Assembly (NCBI RefSeq): GCF_024758725.1
Contig: NZ_CP096972.1
Span: 2,338,001 to 2,402,000 of the forward strand
Direction of reading: 5' to 3'
From: Sphingomonas sp. SUN039
Lineage (GTDB): Bacteria; Pseudomonadota; Alphaproteobacteria; Sphingomonadales; Sphingomonadaceae
Length of the DNA: 64,000 nt
Shown piece by piece: positions 27,221-35,438 of this stretch; positions within the stretch are counted from its first letter, which is position 1, and each line of letters begins with the position of its first letter. Made by a program: the position numbers and the translations under genes. The notes under the pieces are model-generated. The model made no database searches. It saw only the letters and a list, made by a program, of their open reading frames with translations, and was not told where the DNA came from.

Positions 27221-28260
27221 TGAACCGCGCCGGATTCGCCCTATTGCTGCTCGCCGCCGTGCCGATGGCGGCGGCGGCGCAGACGGTGCCTGAGACGCCG
27301 CCGGTGCAGAACCCCGACACGCCGCCTGAACCCGATCCCGGCAATGGCCGCATCGTCGGCGGCAAGGTTGCACCTCCCGGCACTGCACCTTGGCAAGCCC
27401 AGATTTTCACCGTCGTGCCCTACACGCCCGAAGAGGTCGCCGACGACAACGCACTGGTCGCCAAGAATGCCGATGCCGGGTTCCACCTCGGCACGCGCGC
27501 GGACTGGGACCGCAATCATCGCTGCGGTGCGGTCTATATCGGCGACGACTGGCTGTTGACCGCGGCGCATTGCGTGTTCCGGCCCGACGTTGCCTTTCTG
27601 AAGGCGCGCAAGGTGCGACTGGGCACCCAGACGATCAGCGGCAATCGCGGGCAGGTCTTCTCGGTCGACCGCGCCGCCTATCACAAGGATTATGTCGCGG
27701 GCGGCACCTACCCCAACGACATCGCGATCATCCATCTCAAGCGCCCGCGCGGCAGCCGCCCGTTCGATCCGAGACTGATCGATAGGGTCGCGCTGCCCGG
27801 ACCGACCGACCGCTCCCTCACCGATTACGACGACCTGCTCGTCACCGGCTGGGGCATGATGGAGTCGATGGACCCGGGCCGTAACATCATGGCGCGCGAC
27901 AACCGCACGGTGAACGTCAATTCGGCGGTGTTGCGCCAGATCGCGCTTCAGGCCCTGCCTGGGAAGAGCTGCAATATTGTGGGGCGCGGGATCGACCCCG
28001 AACGTACTGTGTGCGCCGGCGTGATCGACGCGGCGAAAACGCTGCCCGGCGGCAAGGACGTCTGCGGCGGCGACAGCGGCGGGCCGCTGACCCGCGACCC
28101 CGACAGCCCCGGCGGCCCGCGCCTGCTGGTCGGCATCGTGTCGTCGGGGCGCGGCTGTGCGCTCCCGGCCTATCCGGCGATCTACACGCGCGTGTCCTAT
28201 TATCGTCGCTGGATCGAGCTCGCCAAGGCAGCCCCCGTGGGCAAGGTCTCCCCGATGTGA
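27217..28260 (+). CDS. Exported trypsin-like (S1) serine protease
   Basis: A 347-residue chymotrypsin-fold protease with a signal peptide (MMNRAGFALLLLAAVPMAAAAQ), a Pro-rich propeptide and the classic activation site RIVGGK. The catalytic triad is complete: H118 (TAAHC), D168 (PNDIAI) and S287 (GGDSGGPL). Cysteines (HRCG/AAHC, NRVCAG-like ERTVCAG, VCGGDSGG, RGCALP) are placed to form the usual disulfides. Because activation needs cleavage after Arg, a partner protease such as the neighbouring caspases could in principle switch it on; this is inference. Its ATG and stop both overlap the flanking genes. Confidence 0.92.
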   Translation: MMNRAGFALLLLAAVPMAAAAQTVPETPPVQNPDTPPEPDPGNGRIVGGKVAPPGTAPWQAQIFTVVPYTPEEVADDNALVAKNADAGFHLGTRADWDRNHRCGAVYIGDDWLLTAAHCVFRPDVAFLKARKVRLGTQTISGNRGQVFSVDRAAYHKDYVAGGTYPNDIAIIHLKRPRGSRPFDPRLIDRVALPGPTDRSLTDYDDLLVTGWGMMESMDPGRNIMARDNRTVNVNSAVLRQIALQALPGKSCNIVGRGIDPERTVCAGVIDAAKTLPGGKDVCGGDSGGPLTRDPDSPGGPRLLVGIVSSGRGCALPAYPAIYTRVSYYRRWIELAKAAPVGKVSPM

Positions 28261-30173
28261 CTGAGGCCGGGGGCACCGAAGCGGCACTCAAGCCGACCGT
28301 CTTCATCAGCTATGCACGCACCGACCGGCCGCGCGTGAAGCCGCTGGCTGATGCGCTGACGGCGGCGGGGTTTGAGGTCTGGTGGGACGTGCTGATCGAG
28401 GGCGGCGCGGCGTTTGCCAAGACGATCGCCGAGCGGTTGCAGGCCGCCGATGCGGTCATCGTCGTCTGGTCGGCAGCATCAGTCGTGTCCGATTGGGTGC
28501 GCGACGAGGCCGATCATGCCCGCCAGCGCGGTCGCCTCGCGCCGGTGCTGCTCGACGGCACATTGCCGCCGCTCGGGTTCGGCCAGTATCATGCGGTCGA
28601 CCTGTCGAAATGGCACGGCAATACCAGCGCGCCCGAAATCGACTCTGTGATTGCGGCCATTGCCGATGTCAGCGGTGCCCCCGCGCCGCAACGGGGCATC
28701 GCAAAGCGTAGCGGCGTTTCGCGGCGCACAGCCATGCTTGCGGGCGGCACCGCCGTTGCGGCGACGGCGGTCGGCGCGCTGGTGGTGTTCAAGCCCTTTG
28801 CCGCCACCGCCGATGCCAACAGCGTCGCAGTGCTGCCCTTCGCCAATCTCAGCGGCGATCCGGCACAGGCCTATTTCTCCGACGGGCTGGCCGAGGAAGT
28901 CCGCGCGGCGCTCGCTCGCAATGGGCGGCTGAAGGTCGCGGCGCGCACGTCGTCGAACCTGTTCCGCGACCTGAAAGACGATGCCAAGGGCGTGGCGAAG
29001 AAGCTCGACGTCGCCTTCCTGCTCGAGGGGAGCGTGCGAAAGGGTGGCGATATGGTCCGCGTCGCCGCCGAGCTGATCGATGCGAAAACCGGGTTCAGCA
29101 GCTGGTCGCAGACCTTCGACCGGCCCGCCGCCAATGTGCTCAACGTCCAGACCGAGATTGCCGATACGGTGGCGCGTGCGCTCGCGGTCAAGGTCGATCC
29201 GGCGTCGAAGGCCAAGGGCTCTACCAACGATCCCGCTGCCTATGACGCCTATCTGCGCGCCAAGGCGCTCTACAACGCCGACGCGGGCGAGGCGTCGGAC
29301 CGCGCGGCACTGGCACAGATCGACGCGGCCGTGGCGCGCGACGGCAATTACGCGGCGGCGCTGGCGCTCAAGGCACGCATTCAGGCCTTGATTGCGGATC
29401 AATATGCCGTTCCCGACGGACTGCGCGCGGCGTATGACGCCGCCATCGCAACCGCACAGCACGCGGCAAAGATCGCGCCCGATCTGGTCGATACCGAGAT
29501 TGCGCTCGGCAACACGCTGTTCAACGGGCGGATCGATGTGAAGGGCGCACGTGCACCCTATGAGCGCGCAGCGCAGCTCGGCGCAGGCGATGCCGATGTG
29601 TTGATCCCGTGTGCCTTCTACTTTGCGATGACCAAACGTGTCGCCGATGCCCAGCGTGCCGCGACCAAGGCGCGTGAGCTTGACCCACTCAATCCGCGCG
29701 CCTGGCGAATGGTTGGGACGGTGGATTATGCGCGCCGCGACTATCCTTCGGCGATCGGCAACTATGATCACGCGATCCGGCTTGCGCCGAACCTTGGCTT
29801 TGCCCGCGCGATCAAGGCCAATGCATTATTGCTGACTGGTCGTGCCGCTGAAGCCCGCGACATTTGTGCCGGAGAGCCTATCGATCTGTTTCGCCTGACC
29901 GGACTGGCGATTATCGAGCAGAAGCTCGGGCGAACGGCGGAAGCGCAGGCAGCACGAGCTGACCTGATCGAGCGTCTGGGTGATAACTCGCTCTACCAGC
30001 AAGCGGAAATTGCGGCACAATGGGGCAAAACGGATTTGGCAATCGCCGCGCTGCTTGGAGCCCAAAAAGCGAGCGATACGGGCCTGATATACGCAGCAAC
30101 CGATCCGCTTCTCGATCCCATCCGCAACCGGCCCGAATTTTCGGCTTTGCTTAAGTCGCTGGGATTTGATTAA
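28257..30173 (+). CDS. Membrane-spanning TIR domain protein with TolB-like and TPR regions
   Basis: A 638-residue protein with three parts. An N-terminal TIR domain (about 13-120; TVFISYARTDRPRVKPLAD) carries the WxxxE motif with the presumed NADase glutamate at E84 in SDWVRDEADHA. A single hydrophobic segment (158-178) follows two arginines, which by the positive-inside rule keeps TIR in the cytoplasm. A TolB/FlgO-like domain (NSVAVLPFANLSGDP) and several TPR-like helices follow, predicted periplasmic. The GTG at 28257 overlaps the trypsin stop (GTGA). As last gene of the operon it could carry a periplasmic signal across the membrane to TIR. NADase activity is untested. Confidence 0.85.
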   Translation: MTEAGGTEAALKPTVFISYARTDRPRVKPLADALTAAGFEVWWDVLIEGGAAFAKTIAERLQAADAVIVVWSAASVVSDWVRDEADHARQRGRLAPVLLDGTLPPLGFGQYHAVDLSKWHGNTSAPEIDSVIAAIADVSGAPAPQRGIAKRSGVSRRTAMLAGGTAVAATAVGALVVFKPFAATADANSVAVLPFANLSGDPAQAYFSDGLAEEVRAALARNGRLKVAARTSSNLFRDLKDDAKGVAKKLDVAFLLEGSVRKGGDMVRVAAELIDAKTGFSSWSQTFDRPAANVLNVQTEIADTVARALAVKVDPASKAKGSTNDPAAYDAYLRAKALYNADAGEASDRAALAQIDAAVARDGNYAAALALKARIQALIADQYAVPDGLRAAYDAAIATAQHAAKIAPDLVDTEIALGNTLFNGRIDVKGARAPYERAAQLGAGDADVLIPCAFYFAMTKRVADAQRAATKARELDPLNPRAWRMVGTVDYARRDYPSAIGNYDHAIRLAPNLGFARAIKANALLLTGRAAEARDICAGEPIDLFRLTGLAIIEQKLGRTAEAQAARADLIERLGDNSLYQQAEIAAQWGKTDLAIAALLGAQKASDTGLIYAATDPLLDPIRNRPEFSALLKSLGFD

Positions 30174-30203
30174 CTGCGGGTGTCAACCACGGGGGAGTGC
30201 ATC

Positions 30204-30470
30204 ATGAAGAAGATCGTAGCAGGGCTTTTCATCGCCACATCGCTAGTCGCGCTCAGTGCGTGTAAACCACCCGCCACGCCCAACGCCACCGACAACGCGA
30301 TGGCCACGGCACCCGAAGCGATGGCCGACAACAACGCGGTCGACGCCATGGCGAACGGCACCGGGAATGCGATGGACAGCAGCGGCGGTGCGGGCAATTC
30401 GGCGATGGCGGGCAATAACACGACCGAAGGCAACGGCACCGATCCGCACGGCGGCAGCAGCGGCCACTGA
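30204..30470 (+). CDS. Small Asn/Ala-rich lipoprotein
   Basis: An 88-residue protein with a lipoprotein signal peptide (MKKIVAGLFIATSLVALSAC, lipid site C20). The mature part is low-complexity, rich in Asn, Ala, Gly and Met with repeated NAMA/NAV motifs and no Cys apart from the anchor. ATG 30204 is chosen for the GGGGGAG before it. It lies 30 bases after the TIR gene on the same strand and ends close to the convergent SLOG gene. The function is not recognised; similar small lipoproteins are common in this bacterial order. Confidence 0.7.
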   Translation: MKKIVAGLFIATSLVALSACKPPATPNATDNAMATAPEAMADNNAVDAMANGTGNAMDSSGGAGNSAMAGNNTTEGNGTDPHGGSSGH

Positions 30471-30477
30471 TCGACTC

Positions 30478-32238
30478 TCACCCCGGCAGCGCGAGCGGCC
30501 GGGCGTGGTAGGTTTGCAGCCAGTTGTCGAGATCGGTCGTCAACAGGTCGGTCGCGCGGCGGACGCGCCTGCGTAGCGTGTCGAAATCGAGCGCATCGGC
30601 ATCGATGGCGCGGCGCAGCGATGCCAGATGGTCGACGAGCGCTTCGTTGCGCTCGGCGATCCCGGCAAAGTCGCCCTGCATCCTGATGCCATAGATCGCC
30701 GCCCCCATTGCGGGGAGCGCCGCACTGCCGATGGTCAGCCACATCGCGAGCGAATGCTCGACCGGCTCGGCGGCAAGGTGCAGGCCCATCCCCGACGCAG
30801 CTTTCAACGTCAGCGTCAACACACAGACCAGCGCGGTCGCCCCAAACAGGAACAGCCCCAGCCGGTGCAACCGGTGTTCGAGCCGATGCATCCGCTTCGC
30901 ATCGCCCGATAGATAGGCGACCTGCCCATCGATCAGCGCGGACAGCGCGTCGCGCACCCGCGCCAGATAGGCCCCATCGACACGCGCCGAGGGCAGGCCG
31001 AGCGCGCGCGCGGTGGCGCGCACCTGCCACCCGACCCAGGCGCTCGACCGCGCGCCATCGGTCCGCAGGTCGAGATCGCCGACATCGGCGGAAAGGTTCA
31101 GGCAGCGCAGCCGTTCGGCCAGATTGCGGCTGTCGAGCCAGCGCCGGTGCCACCCCGCGCGATTACCCGCCCAGGTGACGCCGAGGATCGTGCCGATGAC
31201 GAGAAGCTCGAGGACGACAAGCACCGGCTTGGTCGCGGCAGGCAGGACGAACCCGAGCAGCGACAAGATCACCGCGAGCGCGGCAAAGCTGAAATTCATG
31301 ACATAACCGCTGCGGAACAGCTGTGCCGCATGCGCGGCGACGGCATCGGCGTTCGCGAAGCGTGTCTGCACCGTTTCCTGTGGCCCCGTCGCCGGTTCGA
31401 TCGAGACACGGGGACGCACCATATCCGACACCCGCACGCGCCGGATGCCGAGCAGAGTCAGGAACAGCGGCCAGGCAAAGGCAATCGACCAGCGGGGCAA
31501 CAGCGCATCGGCCTGTCCCGCGTCGTCGGGTACACAGCACAGGTCTCGAACCAGCGTTTCCAGTGCCGCGATCCCCTCGCGCGGCACCGTCTCGACGGTT
31601 TGCTGGCCGAGATCATGGGCTTCGAGGCCCGACCACAGCAGGTGCGGCGCGTCGGGCGTCCGCGGGTCGATATGGACAACGGGAATGCTCGACGCGACGG
31701 CCTCGGCGACAATCTGAGCTGCACCACCCCGTCCGCGCAGGGGCTCGCCGTCCCACACCGCGATCAGCATGTCGCACTGGGTCAACACGACCCGACCGGC
31801 GCGCTCGTACGCGACCGCCGCCTCGCCGCCCGCATCGCGTATTCCCGGTAGCTCGAACACCGCGCGCGCAGCAGAGCGTTCTTCCTCAAACGTCGTGCGC
31901 GCCGCACCTTTCGCGAAATCGCGCGCATAATCGTCGGCGGCAAAGGGCAGCACCACATCGAGCGCCCAGCCGCGCGCCAAGGCGGCACGCGCGGCGATGC
32001 TGTCGGCCCCGTCCGCAATACTGCTGACCATCGTCAGTGCGACGGTCCCGCGCTCGCCGCTCGCCGCCTCGATATCGGCAAGCACACCCGCGATTGCTAT
32101 CCGCAGCCGGTCGGGATCGACATCGCCCAGCCGTTCGAGCCGGTGCCCCGTCACTCCGATGTTGAGCGCGGCGCGCGGGGTCGCGGCGTCCGTCGCATCG
32201 CCTTGGTTGTCGGGACGGGGCGGATGCGGGGCGGTCAC
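30478..32238 (-). CDS. SLOG-domain protein with four transmembrane helices
   Basis: A 586-residue protein. The N-terminal part (about 25-195) is a Rossmann-like SLOG/LOG-type nucleotide-binding domain, seen in NIGVTGHRLERLG, MVSSIADGADSIAARAAL and CDMLIAVWDG. Four hydrophobic helices follow in two pairs (about 312-332, 338-357, 462-480, 498-518), separated by charged helical segments (RWLDSRNLAERLRCL). The layout resembles SLOG proteins coupled to SLATT-type membrane effectors in predicted conflict systems. GTG 32238 is chosen because the extra 29 codons up to a GTG at 32325 use codons foreign to this genome and cover the promoter region. Pore formation is speculative. Confidence 0.75.
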   Translation of the reverse strand: MTAPHPPRPDNQGDATDAATPRAALNIGVTGHRLERLGDVDPDRLRIAIAGVLADIEAASGERGTVALTMVSSIADGADSIAARAALARGWALDVVLPFAADDYARDFAKGAARTTFEEERSAARAVFELPGIRDAGGEAAVAYERAGRVVLTQCDMLIAVWDGEPLRGRGGAAQIVAEAVASSIPVVHIDPRTPDAPHLLWSGLEAHDLGQQTVETVPREGIAALETLVRDLCCVPDDAGQADALLPRWSIAFAWPLFLTLLGIRRVRVSDMVRPRVSIEPATGPQETVQTRFANADAVAAHAAQLFRSGYVMNFSFAALAVILSLLGFVLPAATKPVLVVLELLVIGTILGVTWAGNRAGWHRRWLDSRNLAERLRCLNLSADVGDLDLRTDGARSSAWVGWQVRATARALGLPSARVDGAYLARVRDALSALIDGQVAYLSGDAKRMHRLEHRLHRLGLFLFGATALVCVLTLTLKAASGMGLHLAAEPVEHSLAMWLTIGSAALPAMGAAIYGIRMQGDFAGIAERNEALVDHLASLRRAIDADALDFDTLRRRVRRATDLLTTDLDNWLQTYHARPLALPG

Positions 32239-32310
32239 CCCGCTTTCGTAGAAGCCCCGACAAGGGCGGGTCAATCGCTGGGCTGCTTTTGTCAAAAAAC
32301 GTGACGCAAG

Positions 32311-32326
32311 CGTGATGGCCGTCACG
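32311..32326. promoter_or_regulatory. Crp/Fnr-type palindrome CGTGA-N6-TCACG
   Basis: CGTGATGGCCGTCACG has the exact GTGA-N6-TCAC core bound by CRP-type regulators. It lies about 75 bases from both start codons in the divergent SLOG/UrcA gap. A further CGTGA half-site lies at 32300-32304. A Crp/Fnr-family gene is encoded 2.2 kb away. Binding is inferred. Confidence 0.55.
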
Positions 32327-32399
32327 CGCCTCTTCGTCCCGCCCCGCCTAATCCGGTCTTCGCCAGACAGGCATGAAATCGAAGAAAAGGACCACGACC

Positions 32400-32765
32400 A
32401 TGACCAGCACCATCAAGAACCTGATCCTCGCGACCGTCGCCGTCACCGCCTTCACCGGCCCCGCGCTGGCAGGACAAACTCGCGATGATCTCACAACCGT
32501 TGCACTGAATTCGAAGGGCTATGACCTCTCGAGCCCCGAAGGCGTCGCCGCGCTGACGCGCAAGGCCCACATGGCAGCGATGGAAGCGTGCGGCGTCAAT
32601 AAGCACCGCGATCTCGGCCTCAGCGTCGCGGCCAACCGATGCTTCAAGAGCAACGTCGTCGAGGTCACCCGGCAGATCGAGGCGCTACGCCAGATCCGCA
32701 CGGCAGGCCGCACCGGCGAACAGGTTGCCGTCGCCGACACCAACGCGCTGCCGACGGCCAAGTAA
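32400..32765 (+). CDS. UrcA family exported protein
   Basis: A 121-residue protein with signal peptide MTSTIKNLILATVAVTAFTGPALA. The mature part has two cysteines (MEACGVNKH, ANRCFKSN) in the arrangement of the UrcA family, a group of small periplasmic proteins common in sphingomonads and of unknown function. ATG 32400 has AAAGGA eight bases upstream; an earlier ATG at 32373 lacks one. The gene is followed by a 14-base-stem hairpin. It is transcribed away from the SLOG-membrane gene. Confidence 0.8.
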   Translation: MTSTIKNLILATVAVTAFTGPALAGQTRDDLTTVALNSKGYDLSSPEGVAALTRKAHMAAMEACGVNKHRDLGLSVAANRCFKSNVVEVTRQIEALRQIRTAGRTGEQVAVADTNALPTAK

Positions 32766-32801
32766 GTCCTCACGGTTACCCCGACATGTATCATCGGGGG
32801 G

Positions 32802-32836
32802 AAGGAGCCTTGCCGAGCGACCCGGCAAGGCTCCTT
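32802..32836 (+). terminator. Hairpin terminator after the UrcA gene
   Basis: A perfect 14-base stem, AAGGAGCCTTGCCG/CGGCAAGGCTCCTT, with a 7-base loop. The following CGATTCGTC has only a weak T-run, so termination may be partial and allow read-through into the TPR-SLOG gene. Confidence 0.7.
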
Positions 32837-32889
32837 CGATTCGTCATGCTCCCCGCGCTTTGCTAGCGCTGCCCCGTGAAGTCCGCGAC

Positions 32890-34503
32890 ATGCCCCTAGC
32901 CCCGCTCCCGACCGGCACGCCGACCCTGTCGGCGATTATCACTGCTGCGCGCGCGGGCAGTCTCGATCATGCGCGCGCGCTGTTCGCTGCCGGGGATTAT
33001 GGAGCGCGGACCGGCGATCCCGGTGCGCTTGCCGTGAAAGGGCGGCTGCTCAAGGACGCCGCGCTCCGTCTGCCGCCAGACGCACAGGGTCCGGCTTTCG
33101 CCGAGGCCGCGCGTGCCTATGCCGCCGCCGACGCGATGGCACCCCAGCCCTATACGCGCATCAACATGGCGACACTGACCCTGCTCGCAGGGGACGGCGC
33201 GCGTGCGGCAATGATCGCACGCGACCTGCTCGGCTGGCTGGCGTCGGGCGATGCCATCGCCGAAACACCCTATTATCTGGCGGCGACGCGCGCCGAAGCA
33301 CATTTGCTTTTTGGCGATGTCGATGCAGCCGAGGCTGCGCTCGACGAAGCCTATGTCGCCGATCCAGACGGATGGGCGGACCACGCATCGACGCTCGCCC
33401 AGCTTCGGCTGGTTTTGGCCGCGCGTGGTGAGTCCGCGATGTGGCTTGACCGGTTCCGCCCTCCCCGTTCGCTGCATTTTGCCGGACATCTGGGCGTTGC
33501 GCCCGACAGCGATCTCGGCGCGCGCGTTGACGCGCTGATCGCCGAGGCACGGATCGGGTTCGGCTATGGCGCGCTGGCGGCCGGGGCCGACATCGTGATC
33601 GCCGAAGCGCTGCTCGCCGCAGGGGCCGAATTGCATGTCGTCTTGCCCGTCCCCGCCGACACTTTCCGCGCACAGTCGGTCGCGCCGTACGCCCCCACGT
33701 GGACCCGGCGCTTCGATGCCTGCCTCGACGCTGCGACCAGCGTGCGCGAACTGACGCGCGTCAGCGGCGATTACGAGCCGCTGGCAACCGCACTCGCCGC
33801 CGATGTCGCCATGGGGTCGGCGGTGCTCAACGCGCGAATGCTCGACAGTGCGGCGGTACAATTGCTCGTTGTCGATGAGGGACCCGGCCCGTTCGGTTCG
33901 GGGCTGGGTACCGCGCGCGACGGTCTGCGCTGGGCGCGCAGCGGTCGTTCGCAGCACGTTGTCGTCCACCCGCGCGACGCGCCTGTCGTCGCCTCTGGCG
34001 CGCGCACGGCGCCCGAGGGACGACCCGACCGGCGTCTCGCCGCAATGCTCCACATTGCGTTCGCGGGGCTCGACACGCTCGACGACAGCGCCTTTGCCGC
34101 GACCGTCGATACGATGCTCACGCCGTTTCGCGAACGGATCGCGTCGGTCGATCCGCAGCCGGACATCGTCCTGCCGACAGGCAATGCGCGGATCGTCGGC
34201 TTTGCCGATCCGGCGGCGGCGTGGCGCTTCGCCTCGGCCTTGATGTCAGCGCATGACGGTCCGTTACCGCTGCGGATCGCGGGCCATTACGCCCTCGCCC
34301 ACTGGCTCGACATGCCGCCCGCGCTCGTCGGCCCCGGCATTGTCGAACTCGAACGGATTGCCGCACGCGCGATGCCGGGGGTGGCAACCGTCAGCGAGAC
34401 GTTTGCCTCTGCCCTGTCGGCGTGCGATGTGGCGGATGCGCGGGCGGAATGGGTCGGCGAGCTCGGCGACGGGGCGCGACTGTTCGCGCTGACGCCTCAG
34501 TAG
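32890..34503 (+). CDS. TPR-SLOG protein with a degenerate class III cyclase-like domain
   Basis: A 537-residue cytoplasmic protein. Residues 1-185 are helical TPR-like repeats of the type placed N-terminal to cyclases in alphaproteobacteria. Residues 192-330 form a SLOG-like domain (SLHFAGHLGVAP, GALAAGADIVIAEALL, GAELHVVLPVP). Residues 383-537 align by pattern with class III nucleotide cyclases, but the first metal aspartate is Ala (AMLHIAFAG for AMLFADxxG) and the second is Asn (TGNARIVGF for GDGxxxxF). It is therefore probably catalytically dead and may bind or sense a nucleotide. ATG 32890 is the best start, with only a weak ribosome binding site. Confidence 0.72.
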   Translation: MPLAPLPTGTPTLSAIITAARAGSLDHARALFAAGDYGARTGDPGALAVKGRLLKDAALRLPPDAQGPAFAEAARAYAAADAMAPQPYTRINMATLTLLAGDGARAAMIARDLLGWLASGDAIAETPYYLAATRAEAHLLFGDVDAAEAALDEAYVADPDGWADHASTLAQLRLVLAARGESAMWLDRFRPPRSLHFAGHLGVAPDSDLGARVDALIAEARIGFGYGALAAGADIVIAEALLAAGAELHVVLPVPADTFRAQSVAPYAPTWTRRFDACLDAATSVRELTRVSGDYEPLATALAADVAMGSAVLNARMLDSAAVQLLVVDEGPGPFGSGLGTARDGLRWARSGRSQHVVVHPRDAPVVASGARTAPEGRPDRRLAAMLHIAFAGLDTLDDSAFAATVDTMLTPFRERIASVDPQPDIVLPTGNARIVGFADPAAAWRFASALMSAHDGPLPLRIAGHYALAHWLDMPPALVGPGIVELERIAARAMPGVATVSETFASALSACDVADARAEWVGELGDGARLFALTPQ

Positions 34504-35171
34504 ATCAGTTCTTCGAGCCGGTGTGGTGCGACCACGGTCAGCGCAACCTCGTCGCGGCGGATGATGCCGCGCTTTTGCAAGGCGTTAATCGCCCGCGACA
34601 CCGACTCGCGCGTGCTCTGGACCGACAGCGCGAGCGTCGCGAGTACCGGAGCAGGGCGGATCGTCATGTCCGGGCTCGACCGCGCCTGCCGCAACAATTC
34701 AGCGTGAATGCGCCCCGCTGCCGACAGAGTCGCGCCCTCGACCAGTCGGCGTGTCGTTGCTTCGAGCCGCGCTACGAGCAGGCGTGAGACCGCGAGCGCG
34801 ATGCAGCTGTAACCGCTCATCAGAGTGAGAAAGACATGGCGTTCGAACGCGCCTGCGTCGACCGGGTCGACTGCCGTCACTTCGTGGCTTGCAGCAGCGG
34901 AATCAAACAGCGCACCCTCGCCGAACAGCGCGCCTGCTTTGAAGTCCTCGACCACGACCAGCCGTCCGTCGATTGCATATGCCAGCATCCGCGCGCGCCC
35001 TGCGATCACGATGTAGAGTTGTTGGGGCAATGCCTCGCTGCCGGCGATCATCGAACGGGCGGGATAATGGCGATAGGCAGCTTTCGTGGCGACAATACTG
35101 GCCACCGCAGCCTCGCAACCGAACGCAGCGGCGATGACGCCGGGCGCGTCGAGAGGCATGGTGCCAACCAT
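34497..35171 (-). CDS. Crp/Fnr-family transcriptional regulator
   Basis: A regulator of about 225 residues. The N-terminal cyclic-nucleotide-binding-like beta-roll contains FKAGALFGEGALFD, a long dimerisation helix follows, and the C-terminal winged helix has SVQSTRESVSRAINALQKRG as recognition region. There is no Fnr-type cysteine cluster in the first 30 residues, so it is not an obvious oxygen sensor. ATG 35171 and ATG 35159 are both possible starts. The gene converges on the TPR-SLOG gene and their ends overlap by seven bases. A matching GTGA-N6-TCAC site lies in the SLOG/UrcA promoter gap. Confidence 0.87.
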   Translation of the reverse strand: MVGTMPLDAPGVIAAAFGCEAAVASIVATKAAYRHYPARSMIAGSEALPQQLYIVIAGRARMLAYAIDGRLVVVEDFKAGALFGEGALFDSAAASHEVTAVDPVDAGAFERHVFLTLMSGYSCIALAVSRLLVARLEATTRRLVEGATLSAAGRIHAELLRQARSSPDMTIRPAPVLATLALSVQSTRESVSRAINALQKRGIIRRDEVALTVVAPHRLEELIY

Positions 35172-35438
35172 TTCGCGAGTTGAGCACTGCAGTCCGGTTA
35201 TGGTCAAGCTGGACCGGTCGTCTGCCGTCCGCCCGCGTTCGACAATGCCATTGTTCTTGCCGATCGAACCGAGATTTGAGCGGATGGCTTTTTGCTCCCA
35301 TGAATGAGCTGTCCGTGAGCAAGCTGAACGTAAGACTGCTGTTAATCGGGAAGATGTGGCGGTTAGTGGGCAGCAATGTTGGCGCATGCCGCCGGCTTTA
35401 GGCGGCCCTTCGTGAGGCTGCACGGGCCGCCTCGAGCA

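Noticed and set aside
30204-30470. Small lipoprotein considered as a gasdermin-like pore partner for the caspases
   Set aside because: It is only 88 residues, low in complexity and carries a lipobox; no gasdermin fold can be supported.
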